DNA from: Cyathus striatus
Taxonomy: Eukaryota > Basidiomycota > Agaricomycetes > Agaricales > Nidulariaceae
DNA length: 64,000 nucleotides
Assembly (NCBI GenBank): GCA_025738555.1
Contig: JAOVFP010000002.1
Location: forward strand, 5,766,001-5,830,000
Direction of reading: 5' to 3'
Both the position numbers and the translations under genes were made by a program. Below the pieces are notes generated by a model. The model had not been told where the DNA came from and made no database searches. It saw only the letters and a program-made list of their open reading frames with translations. Shown here piece after piece: positions 13,074 through 25,593 of the stretch (the first letter of the stretch is position 1; every line of letters starts with the position of its first letter).

Positions 13074-16000
13074 CTAGGATTCATAGAAGAATCCAAGATT
13101 ATCCCAGTACTTAATCCACCGCTCAGCATCACAGACACCCAGTTCGCCAAGTTCCCTGAGTGTGGAGCTGAATCCTTGCGCTTTATCAGTCGCGAATATC
13201 ACAGTCCTCTGACTTCCAACTGAATGCGCTCCATTGGAAACAAGATTACCGTTTCCATGCGCCATCCTTCGGAAAAAATCGAGGAGTTTGACAGCAGGCT
13301 GATTTCAGTTCGTTAGTAGGTTACAGTACGTTAACAGCATGTAACGGCGTACCAATTTATGCGGCTTATCCTCATTCATATTATCCTTTCTTTCCTCGAG
13401 ACGGCATATCCAATCATGGAATGGGATAAGTAGCAGAGAGTCTTGCTCGATATGCAAATTGCCAAGAAGTTCATCTCGAATGTGAGAGAACATACGAGAC
13501 CACGACAATGGCCGGGGATGTACTAAGTTCACTGCAATGGGAAGCGCCTCAGAAGAGAATGCCATGTCCAAGATACACTGCGCCACGACATCCATTGGTA
13601 ACCACGATATCGTCTGAAAGTTGTTAGTTTCGATGTCGACCATACTTTATCATAAGAATGACTTACTCCAGGAGCATCGGGCAATGCACCCAGTGCCAGA
13701 CTACTTTTGATAAGAATGGGAACCCAATCGGATGTAGCCCAGGCACCATTCGGAAGCCCTCCAGATATCTGGCCCATCCGTACGGAAGTTGCATATAGCC
13801 CACTATTGACTAGAATCTAAATCAACAGGTAAGTGGCATGCATCATTCCAGTAACGAAAACATACCCGCTCTGCAACGTATTTGGATTCCCCATAACCAT
13901 TGCCCACGGCGGCACTAGGATCATCGACAATCTCCTCTGGATACGGACCACGCTCGGGATCCCATCCTTGCGCGGAACTGACCGAGCTTGTGTACAAGAA
14001 TCGTACACATGAGGATCGAGGACCCGTTTTGACACAGTCTATTAAGTTACGAATCCCCTGAATGGCAGCTTCAAAAGAAGCCAACGTTAAATTGAAATCC
14101 AATCTCCAAGCTACATGAATGACGACGGTCACCAGGTTTTGCACCTGACACAACAAAAGGTCAAACCTACGCAAAAATAGAACGTATGCAATCAATACCT
14201 CAGTATAAATATCTAGAGGTAAGCCCAGGCGTTCCTGCGCAAGATCTCCTTCAAGAAGGGTAAGCTTCGGCAAGTTCAATAGCTGCGCATCAAGGCCTTT
14301 ATCCTTGAATCTGCCCTGGAGGCGCGTCAACGTTGGATTTAATTCAGAACGTCGATTGAAAGCATATATCCTTGTCACATCGGGGCGTCGAAGAAGCTGC
14401 TCGAGAACCTGTGAGCCCAAGTTCCCAGTAGTGCCAGTGATCAGGACGGTATGCTTCGTCGGTTGCCAAACGACAGAAGCAGGTTGTTCAAGCGATTGCC
14501 TTAAACCAGTGCTGTACTTTTCAACCATCGCTTCAATTGCATCTGTGTGTGACTTGGCTTGCTCGACATCATCAGAATTCAAGAAAAAGCTCGCCACATA
14601 ACCTGCCAAATCGTTGATAACAGGATGCGAATACACAATATTCTGCAGTAGAACATGGTTGGACCGTTTCGGCGCCTTTCTCAAGGCACCAGCGATCCTC
14701 AAGCGCAAGAAAGTAGCGCTCAGACTACGCAGGCGGCAGCACGTCATAAACAAGGAGGTAGAGATGAACAAAGAAACGTACCTGTCAAAGCCTTGTTCAA
14801 AAAGATCTTGTGAAGAATCAAGTTGTACGACAGACAGAATATCTTTCGCTTGTTGTAAGAGCCAAGCCTGTAATGAACTTTTGTCCCAAGATTCTGGAAC
14901 AAGAATATGATCTCCAGCGGTATTGGATTCAATAGTCTGGTACCTATAGAAAAAGTTATGTCGGTAACTAGAGGGATTGTATACACATAATAACTTACAA
15001 TGCCTCAATCTCTTCGTCATATAACTCAAGGGCCGCTTTCCTCATAATCGTCCCTTTAGCTGAAAGAGGTAAAGGCTTGTTCGAGGAAGTGATCAATATC
15101 ATCTCCTTGAAGATCTTGCTGAATGCAGGCGCATCTTTGTTTGCCTCTTCGATAATAGGCCTATCATGCAAGTTAGACTAACGTTAAGGATACATGTATA
15201 GCTAACATTACCATGCCCGGCTTCGAAAATCAGCCACTTGTTTTTGGTCATGGATGTCAATGGCCAACTCTTGCACTGGCTCGAGGAGAACACCAGCTTG
15301 GTCATGACCACGTCCAAACATAACTGCACCCTGAATTCTATCATCACATTAAAACATGAACTCTAGTACGGAAAGACGTATACCAACATCGAGTTAGTTG
15401 TCAGGACCCTCTCCATTAGCGCTGGGACAGTCTTTTCCCCCGAGGAATGAATGATCACATCGTCTTTCCTTCCGACGCTGCAATTACGTGTTAGCTTCAT
15501 GTATCTGAAGACTGAAACCCATTTACATTCTCCAAAATCGCTCCAATGTCGGGTGGGGCACAAAGAGATCAGAGGTCGCATAACCCTTTGTATCCTCCAA
15601 GTTTTCAACCGAGGGATGATACGTGTCGGTCGTCTCAAAATTAATATGATAAGTTTTCGTGTATGAATAAGTAGGAAATGAAACATACTAGAAATTGAGC
15701 TTCAAACGTGCCATCACCCTGCGGCACCCAGCGAATAGTCACGTGCTCACTAAACTCTACCCATTCCCAGTGAAGATTTGGGTCACGGTTTAACTGTTTA
15801 ACAGTCACAGACCCCGCTTCAGTACTGCCGTAGCCTGATTGAAGGTTAATACCAGACGCCGCTAAGGACTCTCCAAGGCTTTTGGGCATTGGCCCGCCAC
15901 CATAAGCCTAGATAAGCTAAGCAACAAGTTGGATACCTTGTCATATCACGAAGACATACCACAATCTCAAAATTTCGCAGAAAGCTGACATTGTCCAACG

Positions 16001-17027
16001 ACTTCACCATTCCCTCTAACATCATAGGCATCAACAATACGCTATTAGCATTAGTGCGACGGAGCTGTTGAAGAATATCGTCAGCAGTGTGAGGATGTGG
16101 TTGATCAGCTTCATTCCAAATAGCGGGCGGGAATACTGATAGAATAATCAGGCCGAAAACCGGATACACGATCTGCATCACGAAGCCTATGATATGAAAG
16201 GGTGGTAGGGCCATAGCGCCAAAGCGAAGGCGAGGTTCATGTTTCTTCGACTTCGATAAATCTTGGGGAGATCAGCCGTAGAAATAATGTAGGGAAATAT
16301 CACTCACGACAAGCACCCCATTCAACAATCGAACGAACTCTTTGAGGAATTGCCTTGGGAAAGCCCGTGCTTCCAGAGGAGTGCAGGTATAAGCAAACAT
16401 CAGCGGGCTTAAAGCGACTGTGTGGAGGGTAAGGAGAAAATGGATGTTCAGCATCCTCCTTTCCGAGATGAGGGAACAGCTGAGCGATCATCGACGCGAC
16501 TTCCACTTCCAAGCCAAATTCAGGCGTTTCTTGAGAAATCATTGACTGTACGTCGTCTATTAGACTTCCAAGTGTCACTGGTGTGGCGATAATACGATGA
16601 CAAGACGTCGCTTTAAGGAGGTGTCCAACAGCGGTAGGTGAGTTTCTGGGCGAGATAGGAAACGGCTACAAGGCAAATTGAGCTACATCCCGCGGCCATC
16701 CAGAGCATATTATCGTACCACAAGTCCGGCCCGCATAATCCCCAAAACCAATGTCTGATACACAAACGTATCAAGGTTTGCTATGACTGCCACCACCGAC
16801 CCCGTTTGCCCATGGCCGTTTGGGCGAACAATGTGTGCAGCACGATGGGTTGCCCTTCCAAATTCGAGGTGCGAGACTTCGGTAATAGTATCAGGCTCGT
16901 CGTCAAAGCTGAATACGAAAGCTGGCTGGTAGGGATTATGTTGAATGTTGAAATCCACGACGTCCGAAATGGATAAAGATCCATCCAATGGAGGGAACAC
17001 AACGGGTGGGAGAGGTGAATCCGACAT
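13074..17027 (-). CDS. Adenylate-forming reductase (A-T-R, NRPS-like), copy 3
   Basis: Closest relative of copy 1. Start MSDSPLPPVVFPPLDGS at 17025-17027. Adenylation motifs: YLHSSGSTGFPKAIPQR (A3), YGSTEAGSVT (A5), ATSDLFVPHP (in place of the usual TGDL motif A7), GRKDDVIIHSSGEKT (A8), LSAKGTIMRKAALELY (A10). The carrier motif GFDSLSAT is completed across an intron at about 14735-14780. Reductase motifs: HTVLITGTTGNLGSQVLEQL, RFLYTSSVS, YGESKYVAER; the C-terminus ends WIKYWDNLGFFYES. About 14 short introns. All motifs needed for A, T and R activity are visible, so a working enzyme is expected. The tail retains VNLVHPRPLSW, shared with copies 1 and 2. No P450, transporter or transcription factor flanks the trio, so I do not call a full biosynthetic cluster. 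Confidence 0.9.
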
Positions 17028-17991
17028 CTTAGAGGAGAGGCCGACGTATCTCAAGGCTGAGTTTCCTTATGTACGCACACAGTATATTGACTGGGAAGTC
17101 CATGCCCAAACAGATAGATATGAAGTGCCATATGCCGATGTCGTCGCGGTGAAAAGCGGCGACAGGTTACAATAAATTAACGGTTATTAGGATTAGCAGA
17201 CTATGATTTCCTTTCTGAAGCAGCGCCGTGCATATTAATAGAAAAGATTGACGTTCATCATTGCAGCCACTTGGTTCCAGGCGATCAGGGCGGTATCGTT
17301 GATAACTGCTCATACATAAGTAGTGATGCTGCTTTGTCCACATGGATAGCACATCAAACCAGTCACTCTCTGAACGCCACTACTAAGGAAGACTACATGC
17401 CGCACTATCAGCAGAATGTTTTAAATAGCACATGTTTTACTTACCTACATACACTCGTTTCATGATAGCACGTCTAGTAGCAGTTTGAAACCGTCTTCCA
17501 AAGCCCTCTTTTCTGTAGTGCACGCGAATTTGAGAGAGGACACCGAGTAAAATCGATGCTTTGCGTCCTAACTTTTGCCTATGGTGTTGAATTCCCATTG
17601 AACGAGGCAAAAATGATATTGGTGCCACATAGATACGATAGATAAGCGGGTAGTGAAGTAAGATAAGCCAAACAGAAAGAAGATTGAAGCACAGATTTAG
17701 GTCTTTGAGAATCGAAGTGAGTGAAGCAAGTAGAAGTCGACTCGAGTCTCGCTTGTCGAGCTCGGAGCAATATTGGAGCAATGTCGAGTTGATAAAATAG
17801 CGACGCACGTGACCTCGTTTAGACCGACGCGACGCGTTTTATTTCGCGTCCCAGCAGTGCCCCAAAGTACAGTTAAAGTTATTCCAAGTAAGTATCAGTG
17901 AATACACCAAATAAAAAACAAGCAAGTAGAATAGTACATCCTCCCAATCCAACCCAATAAACCAAAACCAACCAAAAAAAGTCATCCGCTA
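17028..17991. other. Intergenic region, no gene seen
   Basis: It lies between the promoter of reductase copy 3 and the 3' end of the F-box gene. Short frames (for example 17437-17808 on the minus strand) have no recognisable domain. 17760-17860 is rich in CG dinucleotides (GACGCGACGCG), unlike the transposon region further right. Confidence 0.45.
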
Positions 17992-19724
17992 TCACAACGC
18001 AATGCACCCATCAACCTCCTTATACCCATCCTTCAAAACACCCATCCTCATCCTCAAATCTTCCACCTCCCTCCTCATAACCTTAAACCTCTCCCTCTCC
18101 TCCCCCCTCAACTTTATCAACAACGGCAACACTTCTCCGACCTTAGTCCACCGATCACATCTGTCCTTAATACTATCAGCCAACACCTCCGCAGGCGTCT
18201 CGCTCACAGTCTCCCAAGTAATCCCACTCTCGAGCTCGCAGTTCTCGTTGGCGATCACCTGAGAGAGGAAGTGCGATACGGGGGTAGGATCGAGGATGAT
18301 AGATACTCCCATTCCTAGTCTGTGCAAACACCGGAAAGTGGGGTACCCTAACGATGGATCGGGGGGCGGTATTGAGAGTGTAGACGAGGCGTCCAGGAAG
18401 AGACCCAGGTCTCGGAGTTTAGGACAATGCTTTGCGAATGGAATAAGCGCAGCGAGCGTTAAATCCGCTTTGTCTAAATACACCGGCTCATTGTTCAATA
18501 CAAGGCTCTCGAGCGAAGGCCAAGACGATGCAAGGAGTTCCACATCATCTTGAGATATCCGCACAGGAAACTGGTGTACGAACTCCAAACTCGTCAAATT
18601 CGGACACGAAAGCAAAGGCTTAATCGTATCCATTGTAATACGGTATTCATCGTCCTCATCATCCAGCTCCTGGCTCGGATCGCGTAGAGACACCAATGCC
18701 AGCGCAGTAAGAAGCTGGCAATTCTCCGAAACGATCGTAAGAACCTCGTGTATCGCACCCGCCGTCTCCGTCTTCTCCGAGTCGATATACAGCATCGTCA
18801 AGTTGGTAGGTGCAAACGGGATACTTAAGAACCTCCCCGCATCGGCATAACAGACCGTAAATGACAAATCCCAAAGCGAAGGAAACGCCCCCTCCTTCAA
18901 CACTGGATAAAACACCGCCGTGTCGTCCTGATCACCCCAGCCCTGTTCATGGAAGTACTGGAACTCGATGATGCCCAAGTCTGGGAGACGAGACATGGAC
19001 TCTGCAATGTGAGTGGTGAAGTAATACCTAGGGAATATGACTTTTCGTAGCTTGAGCAGCCCACTGAGCAGCCGAATCATGTCTGGCTCGATTTCGTGCA
19101 TGGGGATGACAGACCGGATGTCAAGGGTTCGGAGCGCAGGCATGCGCATGGCCACATCGTCGAAGAACGTCCCTAGATCGCGAGTTGAACCTGGATTGGG
19201 GAGAACCATAACGAAGTGTTTGATATTGCTATGCATGAAGGGGACGCATATAGAGAGTTCTCCACTCCAATGGAGTGACTTGAGGTTAGGTAGCATGTTC
19301 AGGGACGTCCGTGTACGTGCTGCGTCGTCAAATACTGACTGGAGGAGCTGCTTTTTCATCGTCTCCGGTTCGTATGTAAGCTTCCGTACGCGTCTGCTAT
19401 AGAACGAGAAGCGCTTCCAGCCTGAGGCGTCCGGTGGCCTTGCGAACTCCTGCAGTAGATACGTCAGTTAAACCGGGGGAGTGGATCAAACGAAGGACGT
19501 ACGTAGCTTCGCTCATCAATGTCACACTTCAGCGGCGCCAACAAACTAAATAAACCATATAACTCGTCCACATCGCGCCATAGGGTGTCCAGAGCCGGTT
19601 CCAACCAACGCTTGCACACCAACGCGTTCCTTGCATTGGCTCTATGGTCTAGGAAGGAGAAGATCATGTAGAGTAATTCGGGTATGTCGAGCACACGATT
19701 CGTGCTGATTGAGAAAGGCGACAT
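17992..19724 (-). CDS. F-box protein with leucine-rich C-terminal region
   Basis: Likely a substrate adaptor of an SCF-type ubiquitin ligase. Exon 1 is 19503-19724 and exon 2 is 17992-19449. The 53-bp intron (19450-19502) starts GTACGT and ends CTGCAG, and the join keeps frame for 559 residues. The N-terminus carries a short F-box-like helix set (VLDIPELLYMIFSFLD then NALVCKRWLEPALDTLWRDV, residues about 11-52). The rest contains irregular leucine-rich strands such as LPNLKSLHWSG, MPALRTLDIRS, CPNLTSLEFVHQF, WPSLESLVLN and CPKLRDLGLFLD. The last 50 residues are a charged predicted helix (ERERFKVMRREVEDLRMRMG). This matches the large, poorly conserved F-box families of Agaricomycetes. The target protein is unknown. 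Confidence 0.88.
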
Positions 19725-20279
19725 CGCAAAGGCGTTGAGTAGTAGAGTGAACTAAGAAGCTTGGAGCGAAGCCTCGACTTGCAAGGGCTGCAGCTGGAAG
19801 TGTGGATGAGAGTGCTGAAGACAGCCGGAGTGCTCGCTTCTTTCCAATAACGCTTCTGAATCCCAAACAGAGCGTGATGAACGTAGAAGTAGAGACAGTC
19901 AAGAAAAGAGAAGCAAGAAAGGAGATGGGAGGAAGGAGTGAACCAGAGTTGAATATTTCAATAAAGGAGCTGATGACAATGAGCTTGACTTGCATTCACG
20001 CGAAACCTTCGTCTTCTGATAATCACGTGTATGTCTTCTTTATTTAGGAACAATATCCCACGGCGTTTGTGCTCAGCATTCAACGTTCAACCGTGATCCT
20101 ATCTCCCTCAATTATAATTAATAAATGATCACCCGAATCTCACTACATACCCGTGTGCAGCACTGCTGTTACGAGCTTGCTGTATACCGTGGTACATAAA
20201 TGCAACCTGCCTTCGATCCTAGATCTTTCTTACTGGCCCCTCTCTTATAAAACACACACCATCCTGCAGATTCCTGCTC
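19725..20279. other. Divergent promoter region
   Basis: About 555 bp between the starts of the F-box gene (minus) and the membrane-protein gene (plus), so it should hold both promoters. A TATTTAGG-like stretch at 20040 and TTATAAAAC at 20245-20253, about 30 bp before the ATG at 20280, are visible candidates. Confidence 0.4.
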
Positions 20280-22812
20280 ATGAAGAGCGTACAAGACCTT
20301 TTATTGTTCTTGCTAAAGCTAAAGCCGAGCTGGATTTTTCGACATCCCCTTCAACGATGTAGTAACAGTATCAATAGTATACTGTCTTACCTATGCACCA
20401 TCCTACGATTGGCGGTTTCTTGGATACGCAAAGTGACCATTAGAACTTCAAGACGAACAAAACATGTTCGCCCTTTGGACTCTCCGCGACCACAAACTTT
20501 AGATGTTGCTCTGCCTTCGGTAGTGTCCATCTCTTCCACTCCTCCACAGCCGAAACATTCAACAGCAGTTCCCCAACGGTTTTTACTTACCCGCTTTTCA
20601 ACGATACTATCCCGCTCTTCCTCTCAGGATTCCACTGATTCACCCCAGCCAGTAACCCACACTGTTAAAGATATCGTTGCCGTCACGACCTCAGAATTTG
20701 AGAGATATCAACGAGACTATAAACAGTATGTGCTAAAGTATGCTGGCTGGCCCATCATTTTACTCTGTCATAGGCCGCAAGCATTCAACGAAAGCTACAT
20801 GATTAAACAGTTTACAACAGACTTTTCTGCGTGCGTTCTGAATCAAGACATTAAGAAGTAGACATTCTGAAATAGTTGCAGATTTGACCTTCCACATAAT
20901 TGGATTGCCTACACCCACCCAGAAGGTGCCCTGTATTTTTATGACAAAAGTAGAGTAGGGTCATCTAACCAGGATATTTCTCAACGAAAGATCTAATAAT
21001 AATTTTAGAGGATACTCACTGATGTCTATTTATTCGACAAAACTGCCCTCAAGGAGCTGGAGGAAATAATAGATAAAATCATGAATCATTCCAGCATACA
21101 ATGTGTGTGGCCAACCGATGATACCTCAATCGAACTCGTGCTAGAATTTAGGCGGAGTGAACGATGTGGATATTATTTCGTTAATCACACCCATCGCTGT
21201 TTATTCTGGCCAGAGGATTTTGACTTCATTGATTTTATCAGTGAGGTGAAGGTGAACTATACCATCTCACACGTTGGTATGTGTTATTTACTAGCTAAGA
21301 CTACTAGTATATACCCTGTTAACGTGGCCATTTCTCGCAGGTAAAGAAATGATATCTCATTATTGGTATGCAAGCTTCTCCCATTTCATTATACCGTGCA
21401 GGGGAATGCTAATAAAACAAACCTTTTCAATCTTCCAGGTACCACAATGAAATGTTTCCCCACATACTCGACGTTCCAGAAGATGCAATTGAGGAACTCA
21501 TAGATACGATTACCCATGCCATTGGCGGTCAGTTGGCGGTTTATCCTATATTTGTGATTGAAATATATAATCTGATCTAGATTCCTTAACGTCGAAGACG
21601 TCTACGACCCCTTACGATATGGACCATTTGCACAAAATGCTGAATTTAGTCAAAGATGCACAAGGTGCAGTGCAAATCCTTTACTATTAACCCTTCTCTA
21701 ATATTCCATTGAATAATACAGTGCGTGGGCGCCGTGGCGCTGGAGTAGCCTGTGTTATTTGTAAGTTCTCCGACATCCTCAGCGTAAAGGCTAGCCTAAA
21801 GTCAATCATTTAGATCGTTTCTTGCGTATATTTGGTACCAAATTTTATTTGACATCGGTGATGCATTTACTGACAGAACACGAAAAGCGCACGAACGATT
21901 CTTGAATCTTTATGGCGAAAGGGGAGCCAGACTCAACACAAACCAATCTATTCATCCGGACCGGCCCAGAACTTTATTGTTAACGATATTTTCTCCGTTA
22001 CTTCTATACGGTCCCGAGATGCACTACAATCAGTTGAAGGATATATCGGTCGACTCGCTAGTCAAAGAACAGTTTTTGAAATACCTCCCGAAAAATCCAA
22101 CAGAGGAGTGGAAGTATTACACCCTATACGTAGGTTCCATACGCTGTCTTTCTCATGATCAAGGTCTAGGAAAGTTAGATCTGATCAATGTACAGGCAAC
22201 TGTACTGTTGACTGCCAATGTGGCGTTTTTGGCCATCCAAAGCGTTGATCAAGCTGCTTCTCCAGGTGGTCGCACAGGTATTCAGAGAGCCAGCTATTTC
22301 TCTATCGCCATGAGTTTTGGGGCAATGATTCTGGGGCTATTGCTCGTCCGGGAACATCATGTCTTTCTGAAGGTTGGGATACTATTTTTTATGCAGCAGG
22401 GGAATTGAACCTTGTACAGATGGACTTCGTAGTAAAGCGAAGTGTATCTTCATTTGGACTTGAGACACTTGCATTGATGTATGGCTTGCCTTACGGTTTT
22501 CTCATGTGGTCGTCAGTAAATTCCTATTATCATTGTCAAGCTTCCGTTCCTAGTAGCTAACACACCTTGACAATTAGGATGGTGTCATTTTTCCTCGCCT
22601 TTTCACTGCTATGCTTTGGATCAGGAGATCTGGTTACAATCCTATTAATAAGTGTATGCTGGTTTGTTCTTGGATTGTCCTTATTATGGTGCATTTTGTC
22701 GTCGTTTGAAAAGAGCCCATATTACTATCCTTGGCTGTTTTTGTGGGCAAAGAAGTTGGCGGAAAAAATTCGGAGCGGGAGGGTTACTTCTGAAGCATCT
22801 AGTTTATGCTAA
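20280..22812 (+). CDS. Multi-exon WW-like protein with C-terminal membrane segments
   Basis: Resembles an expanded agaricomycete family of unknown function. Start ATG at 20280. I place introns at about 20722-20772, 20830-20880, 20955-21008, 21266-21340, 21366-21438, 21528-21580, 21664-21720, 21760-21812, 21833-21885, 22375-22421 and 22513-22578. The WW-like piece is LPHNWIAYTHPEGALYFYD followed by TDVYLFDKTALKELEEII; a second module has RCGYYFVNHTHRCLFWPEDFD. Then comes EMISHYWYHNEMFPHI. The C-terminal part has hydrophobic stretches (VLLTANVAFLAIQSV, FSIAMSFGAMILGLLLV, and two more near SFFLAFSLLCFGSGD) fitting three to four membrane helices. GLETLALMYGLPYGFLMW lies between them. The 47-bp intron at 22375 has a weak donor (GTTGGG); if it is not used there is a frameshift and the gene is broken. 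Confidence 0.72.
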
Positions 22813-24134
22813 ATGGATAGAGTATTGTGTGCATATCATTAGATTATGTATACTTTACATCTTGTACCGCAATATAATACAAAAACATCTTTCATGATAT
22901 AGGTGGTCGTCTCCTGGACGTTGAATGAGGGGCAATTGAAAAGCTTTTCGCACTCCTGCATATAATAAGTCAATGAGCCAACTAACAATCAGAGCAATAA
23001 TATACACGCACTGCACAAATAAAACACACCCAACACCGTGCATTTACTGTTTAGAGACTTAGGGTTTCCATTGCCTGGTCACCGTCCTGTATGCTCTTTT
23101 GTACCATTTACACTCGGGGAAGCGCGGCAAAATGTGGCATTGAATGCCCCTATACACAGTGAACCCTTCAAACTCACCGTCACCGTTCAGAGCAACTTCG
23201 CCGGTATCTAAAAAAGGGCGTTAGAGCATTGAATATATATGATTTTGGAAATTTACCGTAAGCAGACTCGAACGAAGGCGACAAGAAAGGGTCACCACAC
23301 TCCGCACAGAAGAAATGTTGAATGTGATATGACCGGTCGGCCAACTGTGGTCCTCAACTCCAACTCCAATGGAGTATGTGCATAACGGCTAGCGGAGGGC
23401 TCAAAGATCCTTCCACATCCAACTCGAGCCTTCTACTGTTGCAAGGAACATGAGCAACAATAGTGTTTCTCCCAAGGTTCTGCTGGTGCTTTTCTGTTCT
23501 TCCTAAGTCGACTATAGGCTGTTCAAACGAGTCCCGGTAGGTTTTCAACATGCATAAATCAGAGAAGAGCAAATTGCGGGAATGGCATTCACAACCTTGT
23601 TACGGCCGGGGAAGGATGTCATCGAAGATAGTTGGATGATGGTTTGCATGTGCAGAGTCTGGACTGGAGGTAGTTGTTTGGCATCTACGGTAAAAGTAAA
23701 TAAACTCATCGTGAACGTTTGAACTGCCAACTTTAGTGCAGTGTAGAATAGCCACCTGAAATTTGCACGTGCTAATTTGCACCGCTAATTTGCTATTAAT
23801 TAGCCAGTTCCTCCAAGCCCCTAAAAAATGCCATGCGAAATAGCGCTAATTAGCATATTCATGCCAGGACCAAAATTTGCCCCTCCCCGCAACACTCAGA
23901 GCTCTCAAACTAGCTTTGACATTGGGACTGACACACAGGACCCTGAATTTTGACAAGAAACTTGTGTAGCTAACTGACTTGCACCTGTCCTCACCAATCT
24001 CAACCCACTAACCATACGCAAAATCACCATTCATACCAGAGCCACCCCATCAGTTAAAGCCAGGTTGGTACTGAAAAAGAAATTCTAATATCACTACAAG
24101 TCCTCTTGAAAAATGAATACAGAACAGAGTATGA
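22813..24134. other. Intergenic region with a possible gene remnant
   Basis: On the minus strand two pieces near 23050-23335 join into a frame with FFCAECGDPFLSPSFESAY and YRGIQCHILPRFPECKWY, separated by an intron with GTAAAT and TTTTTTAG borders. Upstream the frame meets a stop near 23354. A Cys-x2-Cys pair is visible but is too little to name a family. 23745-23860 carries repeated GCTAATTTGC motifs that recur at 25670-25700, on the far side of the solo LTR. Confidence 0.3.
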
Positions 24135-24809
24135 ATCTCCTCAGATGGCCCAACTCTGCGAGATCCTGCCAACGATGTATTAGGATGGCTTGATGATGGA
24201 CTCCCAAATGAAATGTCCCTTGAAGAAGATGAATACTTTTATCTTTCTGCCCAGTTCAACATCTCCTGGTTCCATGATAACCTAGATGGGGAGGGTATTG
24301 AAGATGGAGGTTCAGGTGCTATGGGACCTACTGTACCAATTTGAATTGTTCATCAGTCATGCATAACAGACCCCTCTGACGAAACAAAATTTCATACTTT
24401 GTAACGTGTCACACAGGCACCTGACGAAAGGTCTGGTGGGTACGATTTAAAAATTTCTCCAGTTCAGACTTGAACCAGAAGTTTGATGAATGCAAACACT
24501 TTTTCGGATTATTTCAATGCTTGCAGTCAACTTACCATTAGACAATGACATTCTTATATATATTGCATTGTCATTTGATGGAATGGGGCACCTATGCTTT
24601 ACCAGGTACCGAAATTTCTGAAATATCATGGTCCTTTTTGCAATATGACAAAAGCTCCTGCCATTTGAACCTGTCATGCAGGTCCAAGGGTGATGAACTA
24701 TTTGAATTAGTACAGTATGGCCAACTGTGATACCCACAACTTGTCAGCTGAAGCTACTTCTCTTGCAAGCCAGACTGTTCTGAGTGCAGAGGATTGGTTA
24801 GTGATTTGA
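24135..24809 (+). pseudogene. Reading frame interrupted by a MITE
   Basis: A frame open from 24135 (contains VLGWLDDGLPNEMSLEEDEY) runs into the MITE at 24331. Removing the MITE and one TA copy makes the frame continue without a stop from 24718 (MANCDTHNLSAEATSLASQT) to a TGA at 24807-24809. The product is not recognised; it is acidic and serine-rich. There is no clear start codon, so it may be an internal or last exon of a former gene, or part of an older transposon. Confidence 0.5.
24331..24715. mobile_element. Tc1/mariner-type MITE, copy 1 (385 bp)
   Basis: The ends are inverted repeats starting CTGTAC(C/T)AATT, followed a few bases later by GTTCATCA on both sides. The element is flanked by TA at 24329-24330 and 24716-24717. 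It shares its end sequence and the internal GTCATGCAT motif with the MITE at 35784-36108. No coding frame is present, so it is non-autonomous. The TA duplication and length fit Tc1/mariner-derived MITEs. Confidence 0.75.
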
Positions 24810-24823
24810 TAGATGTGGTATAG

Positions 24824-25588
24824 TGTTATATCCATGTCCGGATACATCGTGCCGACGTTCCCACGTGACCTTCCAACATACCCGGTCCATTCCCGGAATG
24901 TACCCGCTTCGGGTTTACACTTCCCGACGTTCCCGCCCGGGAACGTACCCGGAACCCGTCGGGTTTTCTATCGGATACTTCGGATACGTACTTTCTCTTA
25001 TGACGGCCTCACCGCGTCATCATTCTATTACTCCTCTCTTCCATTCCTACTTATACGTTTCATTATGGCCTTTGTAGATTAGTTCCTTATTCTTCATTCT
25101 GAGCGCGTCATTTGCGCCCCTACTCCGCTTTGCCAAGACTTCATTTCCTACTTACTCCTTTGACTTGTCCTTTGTATAATACTTCTACATTCGTATCTAC
25201 AGGTTCCTACTTAGTATAAGTAGTCTTCCAGATGTAATAGGTAGTCTTCAGTATTCGTATCAACTCTGTACACTTTCTTCCTACTCTAAGTTCGAAACCC
25301 GCTCCGGGTTTTCCTTCGGGTTTCTCTCCCGCTACCTAGTGTAGTGGCGAAGCCTTCTCTTATACTCTAGAACGTCTTCCTTTGTTACATATCATCTTAC
25401 TCGAAATACGAACCATTCCCTGGGGATATCCAGGCGGCGCAGCACACAAGCTGAAGCCACGGTTCTTTCCGCACTCCCGCTCTACGTTTCCGCACCCGTA
25501 CTCACTTCGGGTTTCCGTTATAGTTCTCCCACACCCTCCGGGTGTCTTCGCAACCACTTCTAAGCAGGAAGAGAATCGGTACGTAACA
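24824..25588. mobile_element. Solo LTR, copy 1 (765 bp)
   Basis: Starts TGTTATATCC and ends GGTACGTAACA, so it has TG...CA ends. It is flanked by a perfect 5-bp target duplication, TATAG, at 24819-24823 and 25589-25593. It aligns along its whole length with the element at 28719-29473. No internal retrotransposon genes lie next to it, so it is a solo LTR left by LTR-LTR recombination. Ty3/gypsy and Ty1/copia both give 5-bp duplications, so I cannot choose between them. Confidence 0.88.
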
Positions 25589-25593
25589 TATAG

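Noticed and set aside
18002..19402. Plus-strand frames across the F-box gene
   Set aside because: They are antisense shadows of the long minus-strand exon, low in complexity and without start context.
2810..22812. A complete secondary-metabolite gene cluster
   Set aside because: Only the three reductases fit. The neighbours are an F-box gene and a membrane protein, with no P450, transporter, methyltransferase or regulator.
23055..23570. Possible CENP-V/GFA-type zinc protein from a Cys-x2-Cys pair on the minus strand
   Set aside because: Only one cysteine pair is visible and the upstream frame has a stop, so the family is not supported.
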